A DNA stretch of 18,889 nucleotides from Candidatus Wolframiiraptor sp. (GTDB lineage: Archaea > Thermoproteota > Nitrososphaeria_A > Caldarchaeales > Wolframiiraptoraceae), in NCBI GenBank assembly GCA_003660635.1, contig QMUP01000002.1, forward strand, positions 1-18,889, in the 5' to 3' direction. The notes under the pieces are model-generated. The model did not search any database and was not told where the DNA came from. It was given only the letters and a program-made list of their open reading frames with translations. Position numbers and translations under genes: made by a program. Positions 6,704-14,034 of the stretch are shown piece after piece. The number at the start of each line of letters is the position of its first letter. The first letter of the stretch is position 1.

Positions 6704-7474
6704 TCACAGGTAGACGGGAGGCAATTCCAATTCCTTCGCCTTCTGTACACCATGCATCATCTGATCAGTTCTCCTCATAAGATCTCTCAGCCTGAGCTTT
6801 AATTCTTCAGCGCTTTCAAGCAGGGGGGCCACATCAACCTCGAGTTTCAAGAGCTTCGATAAGTAAAGGACTATCTCCGCTGCTGCTCCTGGATCCGGGT
6901 AGTTATAATGCGATTGGGCAAGGACTATCGCCGTATTCACATTCAGCTTCCATCCCTCCCTCAGCAACATCCCCTTCACCCCGGCGATGAATCCCTCCTT
7001 GAATTTATTCACTCCATTTACTCTTACCAGTCTTTCGGTTAACTCGGGTTTGCAACCTAACACGAATACCCCGGGTTTATCGATGTTCAGTCTATTCGGC
7101 TCGGGTAGGCCCGAGAGGGAGATGAATAACTCGGGCTCTTTTGATTTAGCCCAATTCATTAATGTGTATGCCATAGGCTTCGCGAGGGATGCCGGCAGAG
7201 GTATATCGGATATTATCGCCACTATTTTCCCGCCCCTATAGATCCTCAATAGCTCCTTAAGCCGTTCCTCCCTCACAGCGATGATCGGGGGCAGGAGCTC
7301 CGCGTTGATGTATCCGACTTCCTCGAGTCCGAGCTTGTCTATTAGATACGATGTGACTATCGTGCCCACTAGGCCGACATCCGGAAATCCCTCGAGAAAG
7401 ACGAGTTCCTTATCCTCGATGGGCTTTGTTTCCACGATTTCTATACCGTGCTCCTCCCGCAGGTTTTTCTTCAT
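6704..7474 (-). CDS. PAC2-family protein (proteasome-assembly-chaperone-like)
   Basis: A 256-residue protein of the PAC2 superfamily, from ATG 7474; a TTG one codon earlier is possible. Family signs: LVFLEGFPDVGLVGTIVTSYLIDKLGLEEVGYI near the N-terminus, the KIVAIISDIPLP strand, and GVKGMLLREGWKLNV...DPGAAAEIVLYLSKLL towards the C-terminus, followed by a Leu/Arg-rich helical end. Archaeal homologues (PbaA/PbaB) have been studied as proteasome assembly-chaperone-like factors, with PbaB reported to bind 20S alpha subunits; for many PAC2 members the function is open. A TATA-like GTTTATCTAG (7497-7506, minus strand) lies about 27 nt upstream. The hsp20 gene follows after 11 nt, tying it to protein quality control. 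Confidence 0.85.
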   Translation of the reverse strand: MKKNLREEHGIEIVETKPIEDKELVFLEGFPDVGLVGTIVTSYLIDKLGLEEVGYINAELLPPIIAVREERLKELLRIYRGGKIVAIISDIPLPASLAKPMAYTLMNWAKSKEPELFISLSGLPEPNRLNIDKPGVFVLGCKPELTERLVRVNGVNKFKEGFIAGVKGMLLREGWKLNVNTAIVLAQSHYNYPDPGAAAEIVLYLSKLLKLEVDVAPLLESAEELKLRLRDLMRRTDQMMHGVQKAKELELPPVYL

Positions 7475-7524
7475 CAAGTGACAAGGAGTTATCGTGCTAG
7501 ATAAACATGTGGCTTCTCTAAAAA

Positions 7525-7545
7525 TTCGCCGAGATATTCGGAGAA
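7525..7545. promoter_or_regulatory. Imperfect 21-bp dyad in the PAC2/acs divergent promoter region
   Basis: TTC-g-CCGA, a 5-base spacer, then TCGG-a-GAA form an inverted repeat with one mismatched pair. It sits in the 123-bp gap between the PAC2 gene (minus) and acs (plus), just upstream of a TATA-like CTTTTTAGA (near 7549-7557) that could serve acs. It could be an operator for either gene; no binder is evident. Confidence 0.35.
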
Positions 7546-7597
7546 ATCCTTTTTAGATGGACTCATCGTCACACGGACGAAGGTAGGTGCCTTTAGT

Positions 7598-9586
7598 ATG
7601 AGCGAGAAGAGCACTTCATCTGAGACTACTGTGGAAGCTAAGACCAAATATTATGGGCAGAAATTACAGGAATACCAGAAGAGGGCCTTTGAAGACCTTG
7701 AGAATTTCTGGTCAGAGATAGCGGAAAACCTCCACTGGTTTAAGCGATGGGAAAAGGTTCTCGAGTGGGACCCCCCGTTTGCTAGGTGGTTCGTGGGCGG
7801 AGTTCTCAACGCATCCTATAACGCGCTCGATGTAAACCTGAAAAAGGGGATTAAGAATAAGGTGGCCATCTTCTGGGAAGGAGAAGAAGGATCAACCCGG
7901 GCCCTCACCTACTATCAGCTATGGAAAGAAGTTAACAAGTTCGCCAACGTGTTAAAGAAGCTGGGAGTAAAGAAGGGTGACAGGGTATCAATCTATCTCC
8001 CCATGGTGCCCGAACTCCCGATAGCGATGCTAGCATGCGCCAGAATAGGCGCCCTCCACAGCGTAGTCTTCTCAGGATTCAGCGCCACCGCCCTTGCCGA
8101 TAGGATAAATGATGCTGAGGCGAAGCTGCTGATCACGGCGGATGGTCTCTATCGAAGGGGTAAGGTGATCCCGCTGAAGAAGACGGCGGACGAGGGGTTG
8201 AAGCAGACGAAGACCGTGGAGAAAGTCATCGTGGTTAGGAGGGTCGGGATGGAAGATGTCCCGATGACCGAGGGAAGGGACTACTGGTGGGATGACTTGA
8301 TGAAGGAGGCGGAACCCTACTGCGAACCCGAGCCCGTGGAGTCCACAGATCCACTATTCATCCTCTACACCAGCGGGACCACGGGGAAGCCTAAGGGAGT
8401 AGTCCACAGCACCGGCGGCTACCTCGTGTGGGTTTGGGCCACCCTGAAATGGGCCTTTGACCTACAACCGGATGACATTTGGTGGTGTACGGCGGATATA
8501 GGTTGGATCACCGGCCACAGCTACATAGTCTATGGACCGCTACTCCACGGACTAACTCAGATAATGTATGACGGCGCTCCCGATTACCCCGCTCCGGATA
8601 GGTGGTGGGAGATTGTAGAGAAATATGGGGTAACGGCGTTCTACACCGCACCAACCGCGATAAGGATGCACATGAAATTCGGTGAACAGTGGGCGAAGAA
8701 GCACGATCTCAGCAGCCTCAGGATCCTCGGAACGGTCGGCGAGCCCATAAACCCAGAGGCCTGGAAATGGTACTACGAGGTGATAGGGAATGAGAGGTGT
8801 CCAATAATTGATACTTGGTGGCAGACCGAGACCGGGGGTTTCATGATCTCACCAGCCGCCGGAATCGACTTAGTGCCGCTGAAGCCTGGTTCCGCGACCT
8901 TCCCGCTGCCCGGGATCCATGCCGAGGTAGTGAACGAGGATGGAGAACCCGTTAGGCCGTTTGAGAGGGGCTACCTCGTTATACTATCACCTTGGCCTGG
9001 AATGCTGATGACCTTATGGAGGGATCCAGAGCGCTACAAGAGCGTTTACTGGTCCAAGTTCCAGCCAAATAAGAAGCTGGAGTTCAAGATACAGCCACCA
9101 GCGGTCTATTACACCGGAGACTACGCGATGAAGGATGACGAGGGATATCTCTGGCTGATGGGTAGAGCCGATGACGTGATCAAGGTCGCAGGCCACAGGA
9201 TCGGAACGGCGGAGCTCGAGAGCGCCTTCGTCAGCCACCCAGCCGTCGCCGAAGCCGCGGTGATAGGTAAACCAGATCCGGTTAAAGGAGAAACTATAGT
9301 GGCTTTCGTCATCCTGAAGTCGGGTTATGAGCCCAGTGAGGAGCTGAGGAAAGAGCTCGTGATGTGGATCAGGAAGGCGATAGGACCCGTGGCAACCCCA
9401 GAGGCCGTATACTTTGTCTCCTCGCTGCCGAAGACGAGAAGCGGTAAGATCATGAGGAGGTTGCTGAAGGCCGTTGTAAGCGGAAGTCAACTAGGCGATA
9501 TTACAACCCTTGAAGACGCCTCATCCATCGAGGAAGCCAAGAGAGCCGTTGAAATGCTGAGAAAGGCGATGGGAGAGAAGAAGTAA
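7598..9586 (+). CDS. acs: Acetyl-CoA synthetase (AMP-forming)
   Basis: Activates acetate to acetyl-CoA with ATP and CoA through an acetyl-adenylate. At 662 aa it has full length. Visible motifs: P-loop-like [15 protein letters not shown] (from Y257), [25 protein letters not shown] (405-414), in which the second Trp (W408) corresponds to the residue that limits the acyl pocket to small acids such as acetate, [33 protein letters not shown] (adenylate binding and hinge), and [11 protein letters not shown] with the invariant acylatable lysine K617. The ATG at 7598 is preceded by GGTAGGTG (7583-7590). The gene stands alone on its strand, followed by a T-rich stretch. A nearby deacetylase-fold gene raises the possibility of control by lysine acetylation. 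Confidence 0.97.
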   Translation: MSEKSTSSETTVEAKTKYYGQKLQEYQKRAFEDLENFWSEIAENLHWFKRWEKVLEWDPPFARWFVGGVLNASYNALDVNLKKGIKNKVAIFWEGEEGSTRALTYYQLWKEVNKFANVLKKLGVKKGDRVSIYLPMVPELPIAMLACARIGALHSVVFSGFSATALADRINDAEAKLLITADGLYRRGKVIPLKKTADEGLKQTKTVEKVIVVRRVGMEDVPMTEGRDYWWDDLMKEAEPYCEPEPVESTDPLFILYTSGTTGKPKGVVHSTGGYLVWVWATLKWAFDLQPDDIWWCTADIGWITGHSYIVYGPLLHGLTQIMYDGAPDYPAPDRWWEIVEKYGVTAFYTAPTAIRMHMKFGEQWAKKHDLSSLRILGTVGEPINPEAWKWYYEVIGNERCPIIDTWWQTETGGFMISPAAGIDLVPLKPGSATFPLPGIHAEVVNEDGEPVRPFERGYLVILSPWPGMLMTLWRDPERYKSVYWSKFQPNKKLEFKIQPPAVYYTGDYAMKDDEGYLWLMGRADDVIKVAGHRIGTAELESAFVSHPAVAEAAVIGKPDPVKGETIVAFVILKSGYEPSEELRKELVMWIRKAIGPVATPEAVYFVSSLPKTRSGKIMRRLLKAVVSGSQLGDITTLEDASSIEEAKRAVEMLRKAMGEKK

Positions 9587-9611
9587 CCGCATTCCCCGTA
9601 GTTTCTATCAG

Positions 9612-9630
9612 AAATTTTTTCTTTTATCAA
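9612..9630 (+). terminator. T-rich tract after acs, overlapping a TATA-like element for mdh
   Basis: A run of six T followed by C and four T (about 9615-9625) lies in the 74-bp gap after the acs stop and resembles an archaeal oligo-T terminator. The overlapping CTTTTATCAA (9621-9630) could equally be the TATA box of mdh, so the two functions cannot be separated by eye. Confidence 0.35.
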
Positions 9631-9640
9631 ACTCTTTTTC

Positions 9641-9653
9641 ACCTCCTGGAGGT
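9641..9653 (+). promoter_or_regulatory. Shine-Dalgarno of mdh inside a perfect inverted repeat
   Basis: ACCTCCTGGAGGT is self-complementary around a central base. Its right arm, GGAGGT, is an excellent Shine-Dalgarno site 7 nt before the GTG start of mdh, and the left arm is the matching anti-SD. In RNA it could form a 5-bp stem with a 3-nt loop that masks the site. If transcription starts near 9650, as the TATA position hints, the hairpin would not be transcribed. Confidence 0.4.
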
Positions 9654-9660
9654 CGATCTG

Positions 9661-10497
9661 GTGAAAGTTGGCTTTATCGGGGCTGGAAGAGTCGGCAGCA
9701 CAGCGGCCTATACCTTGATCAATAATTTGGAAATCGATGAACTCGTGCTTGTGGACATCCTTGAAGAGCTGGCAAAGGGTGAAGCATTAGACCTCCTACA
9801 TGCGAGCTACGCCTTAGATAAACCCATTGAGATCCGCGGGGGAGCCGATTATTCGTTGATAGAGGGCTGTGACCTCATAGTAGTTACGGCCGGTGTCCCA
9901 AGGAAGCCGGGGATGTCGAGACTAGACTTACTCCAGAAAAACGCGGGGATAATGAGGGCGGTGGCAAAGGAGCTCGGGCAACGTTGCCGCGGGTCCGTGG
10001 TACTCGTCGTGACTAATCCCGTCGATCTCATGACCTACATCCTCTGGAGAGAAACCGGTTTTCCGAGGGAGAGGGTTATTGGGATGGGCGGCGTCCTCGA
10101 TACCTCGAGGCTGAAGAGCATAGTACGTCGGCCGACGCATGGCCTCGTCCTAGGAGAACACGGCGATGGCATGTTCATATTCGGTGAAGACAAGGGGTTT
10201 GAAGAGGCGGTTAGGAGGGCTGCTATGGAGGTCATCGAGAGAAAGGGCGCGACGATCTTCGGCCCCGCGGCCTCAATCTATCGGATGGCCAAGGCCATTG
10301 TCACCGATTCCCGGGAAATACTCCCCGCCTCAATAGTCTTAGACGGCGAATATGGGTTAAGAGGCGTCGCGATCGGGGTCCCCGCCAAACTCGGTCGATC
10401 AGGCGTTATAGAGATAATCGAGTTCGAGGAGATACGTGAGGACTTATCGAGATCGGCTTTGAAGCTCTCTGAGAAGCTCAGGGAGATCGGCTATTGA
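9661..10497 (+). CDS. mdh: Malate dehydrogenase (LDH/MDH superfamily), short form
   Basis: NAD-dependent interconversion of malate and oxaloacetate. Motifs: GFIGAGRVGST nucleotide loop (4-14); acidic D32 after the second strand, favouring NAD over NADP; AGVPRKPGMSRLDLL, where R81 is the malate-type specificity residue and R87 the mobile-loop Arg; VTNPVD (N119); DTSR (D147, R150) and GEHGDG with catalytic H167. At 278 aa it is about 25-30 residues shorter than usual. The losses are around SIVRRPTH and the stretch after GEHGDGMFIFG, regions between the active-site loop and the later helices, while catalytic residues remain. GTG 9661 has a strong GGAGGT 7 nt upstream. It begins a run of five same-strand genes. 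LDH activity is less likely because of R81. Confidence 0.92.
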   Translation: MKVGFIGAGRVGSTAAYTLINNLEIDELVLVDILEELAKGEALDLLHASYALDKPIEIRGGADYSLIEGCDLIVVTAGVPRKPGMSRLDLLQKNAGIMRAVAKELGQRCRGSVVLVVTNPVDLMTYILWRETGFPRERVIGMGGVLDTSRLKSIVRRPTHGLVLGEHGDGMFIFGEDKGFEEAVRRAAMEVIERKGATIFGPAASIYRMAKAIVTDSREILPASIVLDGEYGLRGVAIGVPAKLGRSGVIEIIEFEEIREDLSRSALKLSEKLREIGY

Positions 10498-10513
10498 CGG
10501 GTAACACTTAAAC

Positions 10514-11830
10514 ATGAGACGGATCGACTGGATCGCGATGTCCAAGACCAGTAGGATACCGGGGTTCTATAAGCTATCTCCGGAAGAACGGCTCAGGATT
10601 GTAGCTGAATTTGCGGGATTAACCAAGGAAGAGATGGATCTGCTGAGAAGGTTCGGAGGACTAGATGAAGCGACCGCGAATAGGATGATCGAGAACGTGA
10701 TAGGGGCATTCCAGCTCCCCCTCGGAATCGCCGTCAACTTCCTCATAAACGGAAGGGATTACCTAATCCCCATGGTAATCGAGGAACCATCCGTAGTGGC
10801 CGCCGCCTCCAATGCCGCGAAGATGACGAGGGCTGGCGGCGGCGTCTTCACGATGAGCACGGGCTCCTTGATGATAGGGCAGATACAGGTGCTCGGGGTC
10901 AAGGATCCATATAGGGCGCGGTTCGAGATCCTCAAGAATAAGGATGAGATCATCGAGTTGGCGAATGAACGCGACCCGGTGCTCGTGAAGCTCGGCGGCG
11001 GGGCTAAGGACCTCGAGGTCAGAGTCCTAGAATCCAAGGTCGGCCCCATGGTAGTAGTCCATCTAATAGTTGACGTGAAAGACGCGATGGGCGCAAACGC
11101 GGTAAACACCATGGCCGAGGCCGTCGCACCTAGGATCGCATCCATAGCAGGTGGAAGATTCAGGCTCAGGATAATCTCGAATCTCGCCGACAAGAGGCTG
11201 GTAAGGGCCTGGACAAGGGTCCCCCCAGAAGCGGTAGGCGGCAAGGAGGTCGCGGAGGGAATAGTGGAGGCGTGGGCCTTCGCCGACGCCGACCCATATC
11301 GCGCCGCAACCCATAACAAAGGAATAATGAATGGCGTGGACGCGGTCGTGATAGCCACGGGAAACGATTGGAGGGCGGTTGAGGCCGGTGCACACGCCTA
11401 TGCCGCGAGGGATGGCCGGTATAGGCCTCTCAGCAGATGGGAGCTGGATGACAAGGGCTACTTAGTGGGGACGCTCGAGATGCCGCTCGCGGTCGGCATA
11501 GTCGGCGGAGCCACGAAAACGAATCCACTTGCTAGGATTTCTTTGAAGATACTCGGAGTGAAAACGGCGCAGGAACTCGCGGAGGTAATCGCGGCGGTAG
11601 GTCTCGTGCAGAACTTAGCAGCGCTTCGGGCGCTCGCCGCTGAGGGGATTCAAGCCGGTCACATGTCACTGCATGCGAAGAATATTGCGGTGATGGCCGG
11701 AGCCGTCGGTGACGAGGTCGATAAGGTGGCTGAGATAATGGTGCGCGAGAAGTGCATTAGAGTGGATCGCGCGAAGGAGATCTTAGAGAAACTTAGGAAG
11801 AGCGGAGGGGTTCAACCGCAAGAGAGATAA
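10514..11830 (+). CDS. hmgA: Hydroxymethylglutaryl-CoA reductase, class II
   Basis: Converts HMG-CoA to mevalonate, the committed step to archaeal isoprenoid lipids. The 438 aa and soluble class II hallmarks ([55 protein letters not shown]) separate it from the class I enzyme of many archaea. Catalytic and cofactor motifs: E91 in EEPSV, D190 in [12 protein letters not shown]269 in [10 protein letters not shown]285 in [17 protein letters not shown], and H383 in GHMSLHAKN. Class II enzymes are common in bacteria and occur in some archaea, where lateral gain has been proposed. Start ATG 10514 adds eight residues before [13 protein letters not shown] 10538 is an equally good start. It follows mdh after 16 nt and precedes the DUF99 gene. 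Confidence 0.96.
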   Translation: MRRIDWIAMSKTSRIPGFYKLSPEERLRIVAEFAGLTKEEMDLLRRFGGLDEATANRMIENVIGAFQLPLGIAVNFLINGRDYLIPMVIEEPSVVAAASNAAKMTRAGGGVFTMSTGSLMIGQIQVLGVKDPYRARFEILKNKDEIIELANERDPVLVKLGGGAKDLEVRVLESKVGPMVVVHLIVDVKDAMGANAVNTMAEAVAPRIASIAGGRFRLRIISNLADKRLVRAWTRVPPEAVGGKEVAEGIVEAWAFADADPYRAATHNKGIMNGVDAVVIATGNDWRAVEAGAHAYAARDGRYRPLSRWELDDKGYLVGTLEMPLAVGIVGGATKTNPLARISLKILGVKTAQELAEVIAAVGLVQNLAALRALAAEGIQAGHMSLHAKNIAVMAGAVGDEVDKVAEIMVREKCIRVDRAKEILEKLRKSGGVQPQER

Positions 11831-11857
11831 CGGGGAGACGCCGTTTATTCGACGGAA

Positions 11858-12451
11858 TTGACGCTGGAGAAACGGGGGATTAGGGTCCTAGGAATCGCTG
11901 AGAGCTTCAGAAAAGATATAGGTGGAATGGCCTCCCTGGCTGGGGTCGTGATGCGCGGCGATTTCATAATAGACGGCGTAGTCTTAGGGGAGTGCACAGT
12001 CGGTGGACTAGATGCTACGGAGAAAATCCTGGAGATGTATCATTCTCTCAAGCGAGATGATATCATGGCGATAATGCTTAATGGATGCATAATAAGCTGG
12101 TTCAACGTGATAGATTTAGAGAAACTTCATCAAGAAACGGGGATCCCCATTATAGCGGTGAGCTATAACCCCACAAGGGGCATCAAGGAGTTTTTCATAA
12201 AATATTTCCCAGATGACTGGGAAAGAAGGGTCGAAATATACGAGCGAAATGGACCGAGATTCGAGATATCGAATAAGAATGGGTTTAAGGTTTACCTCAG
12301 GGCACTCGGGATAGATCAAGAGGATGCCGCGAGGCTTGTAAACCGCTTCACGATCTTCGGGAAAGTACCAGAACCACTGAGGATCGCCAGATTGATCGCG
12401 TATGCCGCTATGGCTCAGCGTCTCTCACGAAAATCTAAAGGCGGTGAATGA
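11858..12451 (+). CDS. DUF99 family protein (UPF0215, endonuclease V-like fold)
   Basis: An archaeal conserved family of about 185-200 aa; this one is 197 aa. Recognised by KRGIRVLGIAESF at the N-terminus, VVMRGDFIIDGVVLGECTVGGLDAT, the central DDIMAIMLNGCIISWFNVID, and IPIIAVSYNP. The family resembles endonuclease V and some databases name it endonuclease dU, acting on deoxyuridine in DNA; I rely on memory for that, and activity here is inference. The start is TTG 11858, with only a weak upstream purine stretch; the frame has no ATG near the N-terminus. It lies 27 nt after hmgA and just 1 nt before the dphB ATG, so it is translated as part of the operon. Confidence 0.85.
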   Translation: MTLEKRGIRVLGIAESFRKDIGGMASLAGVVMRGDFIIDGVVLGECTVGGLDATEKILEMYHSLKRDDIMAIMLNGCIISWFNVIDLEKLHQETGIPIIAVSYNPTRGIKEFFIKYFPDDWERRVEIYERNGPRFEISNKNGFKVYLRALGIDQEDAARLVNRFTIFGKVPEPLRIARLIAYAAMAQRLSRKSKGGE

Positions 12452-12452
12452 G

Positions 12453-13508
12453 ATGACGATATACTTGATCGGTTTAGGTTTAGGAACGTCTCGCCAACTC
12501 ACGTTAGAAGCCCTAGAAACCGCCAAGTCCCTCGACAAGATTTACCTCGACACCTATACTAGTTTCATTGAGGATTCATTTCTAGAAGAGTTATCGAAAG
12601 GGCTCGGCGAAAGGCTCGTCAAAGCGGATCGTAGAATGCTTGAAGAAAAAGTCTCTGATATAATTCGAGAAGCGGGGCGAATGGAAGTTGGCATACTCAT
12701 CCCCGGAGACCCCCTAATAGCTACAACTCATACTTCGATAATTGCGGAAGCCGCGAAGAAGGGGATAAGTTTTAAGGTGATCCATGGGCTCTCCATCTAC
12801 TGCGCCGCCGTTTCAGCCTCCTGTCTTCACGCATATAAATTCGGAAGGGTTACGACGATACCGAAGAGCGGCATCGGCGTCGAGACCTGTTATAGGGTGA
12901 TAGCCGAGAACATGGAGCGCGGGCTCCACACCCTAGTTCTGTTAGATACTGCTGATGGGGGGCTCACGATACCAGAAGCCATCGAACTACTATTGAGAGC
13001 CGAGGACAAGTTTGGGTTGGGGATCCTCCATGAGGATAGGCTCGTAATATGCTTGGCTAGAATAGGGTTCGACGATGAGTTCAAGTGGGCGGGAAGGCTC
13101 CGTGACGCGTCCCAGAGGAAGTATCCCCCTCCCCCTCATAGTATAATTTTCCCAGGTGAATTACATTTCTCGGAAAGAGAGGCGCTGAAAGCGATCCTAA
13201 ACGCCGATGCGGAGGTCCTAGACGAGCATAAGCCACCTAGGTTATGGAGTTCGAGGATCGAGAAATATCTTGAAAATGTCAGGAGAGCTTTAGAAGAAAT
13301 GAGTTATCTCTCAAACGACATAACCGAAGACTTGGTTAATATGGCCAGGAGCTATCTCGAGGACGCCGAGAGGTTCTGGGAATCGGGCGATCTATTCGAT
13401 GCTTTAGCCGCAATATCCTATGCTGAGGGACTCTTAGACGCTTTAAGGATCATGGGAAAAGTAGAATTTACTTGGGGCTCCGGTGAGAGGGTTATTAATG
13501 GACGATAA
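12453..13508 (+). CDS. dphB: Diphthine synthase fused to a C-terminal DUF357 domain
   Basis: A 351-residue fusion. Residues 1 to about 262 are diphthine synthase (DphB), the SAM-dependent methyltransferase that modifies the precursor of diphthamide on elongation factor 2: MTIYLIGLGLGTSRQLTLEAL, LIPGDPLIATTHTSI (83-96) and LHAYKFGRVTTIPKSG. The usual DphB length is about 250-290 aa. Residues about 268-338 match DUF357, a small archaeal domain that normally stands alone: RIEKYLENVRRALEEM, DLVNMARSYLEDAERFWESG, ALAAISYAEGLLDALRIMG. The join is in one open frame. ATG 12453 is chosen because it begins the methyltransferase fold and GGCGGTGA lies upstream; the longer frame from 12402 adds residues inside DUF99. 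The 3' end overlaps ribL by 11 nt. The function of the DUF357 part is unknown. Confidence 0.93.
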   Translation: MTIYLIGLGLGTSRQLTLEALETAKSLDKIYLDTYTSFIEDSFLEELSKGLGERLVKADRRMLEEKVSDIIREAGRMEVGILIPGDPLIATTHTSIIAEAAKKGISFKVIHGLSIYCAAVSASCLHAYKFGRVTTIPKSGIGVETCYRVIAENMERGLHTLVLLDTADGGLTIPEAIELLLRAEDKFGLGILHEDRLVICLARIGFDDEFKWAGRLRDASQRKYPPPPHSIIFPGELHFSEREALKAILNADAEVLDEHKPPRLWSSRIEKYLENVRRALEEMSYLSNDITEDLVNMARSYLEDAERFWESGDLFDALAAISYAEGLLDALRIMGKVEFTWGSGERVINGR

Positions 13509-13989
13509 TGTATATGATGATGGATTGGAAATGCGGAAAGGTAAAACCGTATTGACGGCGGGGGCCTTCGAAATACTCCACCCGGGGCACGTTAAGCTCT
13601 TTGAGGAGGCAAAGAAGCTCGGAGGAGAAAATTCTAGGCTAGTGGTGGTGATCGCGAGGGACGAAACCATAAGGAGGCGAAAGGGAAGAGATCCGATTCT
13701 AGGCGAAGAGGCCAGGAAATATTTGGTTTCGATGCTGAAACCTGTTGATGAAGTAATCTTAGGATACAATCCCCCCTCATTTGAAAAGGTGATCGAGGAA
13801 GTTAAACCGGATATAATAGTTTTCGGATACGATCAAGATGAATTAATGAGGCAGTTTAAGGAATTCGCGGAGAAACGCGGACTGAAGTTAGAGATAGTGA
13901 AGGCGGAAAAGTACTTCTCATCCGATCACTCAAGCACAACCGAGATCGTGGAAAAGATATTGCGCATCTTCTCGAAAACAGATCTCTAA
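13498..13989 (+). CDS. ribL: FAD synthase (RibL-type nucleotidyltransferase)
   Basis: Adenylyl transfer to FMN giving FAD, the archaeal route. The 163-residue protein (start ATG 13498) is of the cytidylyltransferase-like fold: TAGAFEILHPGHVKLFEEAKKLG holds the HxGH nucleotide-binding motif, followed by VVVIARDETIRRRKGRDPILGEEAR, IIVFGYDQDE, and the C-terminal SSTTEIVEKI corresponding to the ISSTxI motif. The typical size is 140-150 aa, with a short extra N-terminus here (MDDNVYDDGLE). GGTGAGAGG (13482-13490) is the ribosome-binding site; a GTG at 13483 is possible but less likely. It overlaps the end of the dphB-DUF357 gene by 11 nt. DUF357 and RibL genes are neighbours in other archaea, as I recall. 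Glycerol-3-phosphate cytidylyltransferase is the main alternative. Confidence 0.88.
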   Translation: MDDNVYDDGLEMRKGKTVLTAGAFEILHPGHVKLFEEAKKLGGENSRLVVVIARDETIRRRKGRDPILGEEARKYLVSMLKPVDEVILGYNPPSFEKVIEEVKPDIIVFGYDQDELMRQFKEFAEKRGLKLEIVKAEKYFSSDHSSTTEIVEKILRIFSKTDL

Positions 13990-14001
13990 AAATTCGCCAG
14001 C

Positions 14002-14011
14002 AAATATAAAT
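14002..14011 (+). promoter_or_regulatory. TATA-like box of nagA
   Basis: AAATATAAAT is centred about 28 nt before the GTG start of nagA in the 45-bp gap after ribL. No Shine-Dalgarno sequence lies before that GTG, consistent with a leaderless message that starts at the start codon. Confidence 0.5.
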
Positions 14012-14034
14012 TAGATCTAGAGTTCCTTAAACTC

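Noticed and set aside
9014..9490. 158-codon open frame on the minus strand inside acs
   Set aside because: It is antisense to the conserved C-terminal part of acetyl-CoA synthetase, with no family resemblance and no promoter or ribosome-binding site.
10759..11358. 199-codon open frame on the minus strand inside the HMG-CoA reductase gene
   Set aside because: It lies wholly within a strongly conserved gene on the other strand, has low-complexity Ser/Thr/Ala composition and no recognisable domain; it is a shadow of the real frame.
12402..12452. Longer start for dphB, adding 17 residues
   Set aside because: The extra codons fall inside the end of the DUF99 gene, and the methyltransferase fold begins exactly at ATG 12453, which has a ribosome-binding site.
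13235..13508. The C-terminal part of dphB as a frameshifted or separate DUF357 gene
   Set aside because: The reading frame is continuous with no stop, and no good start codon with ribosome-binding site lies at the domain border, so a true fusion is the simpler reading.
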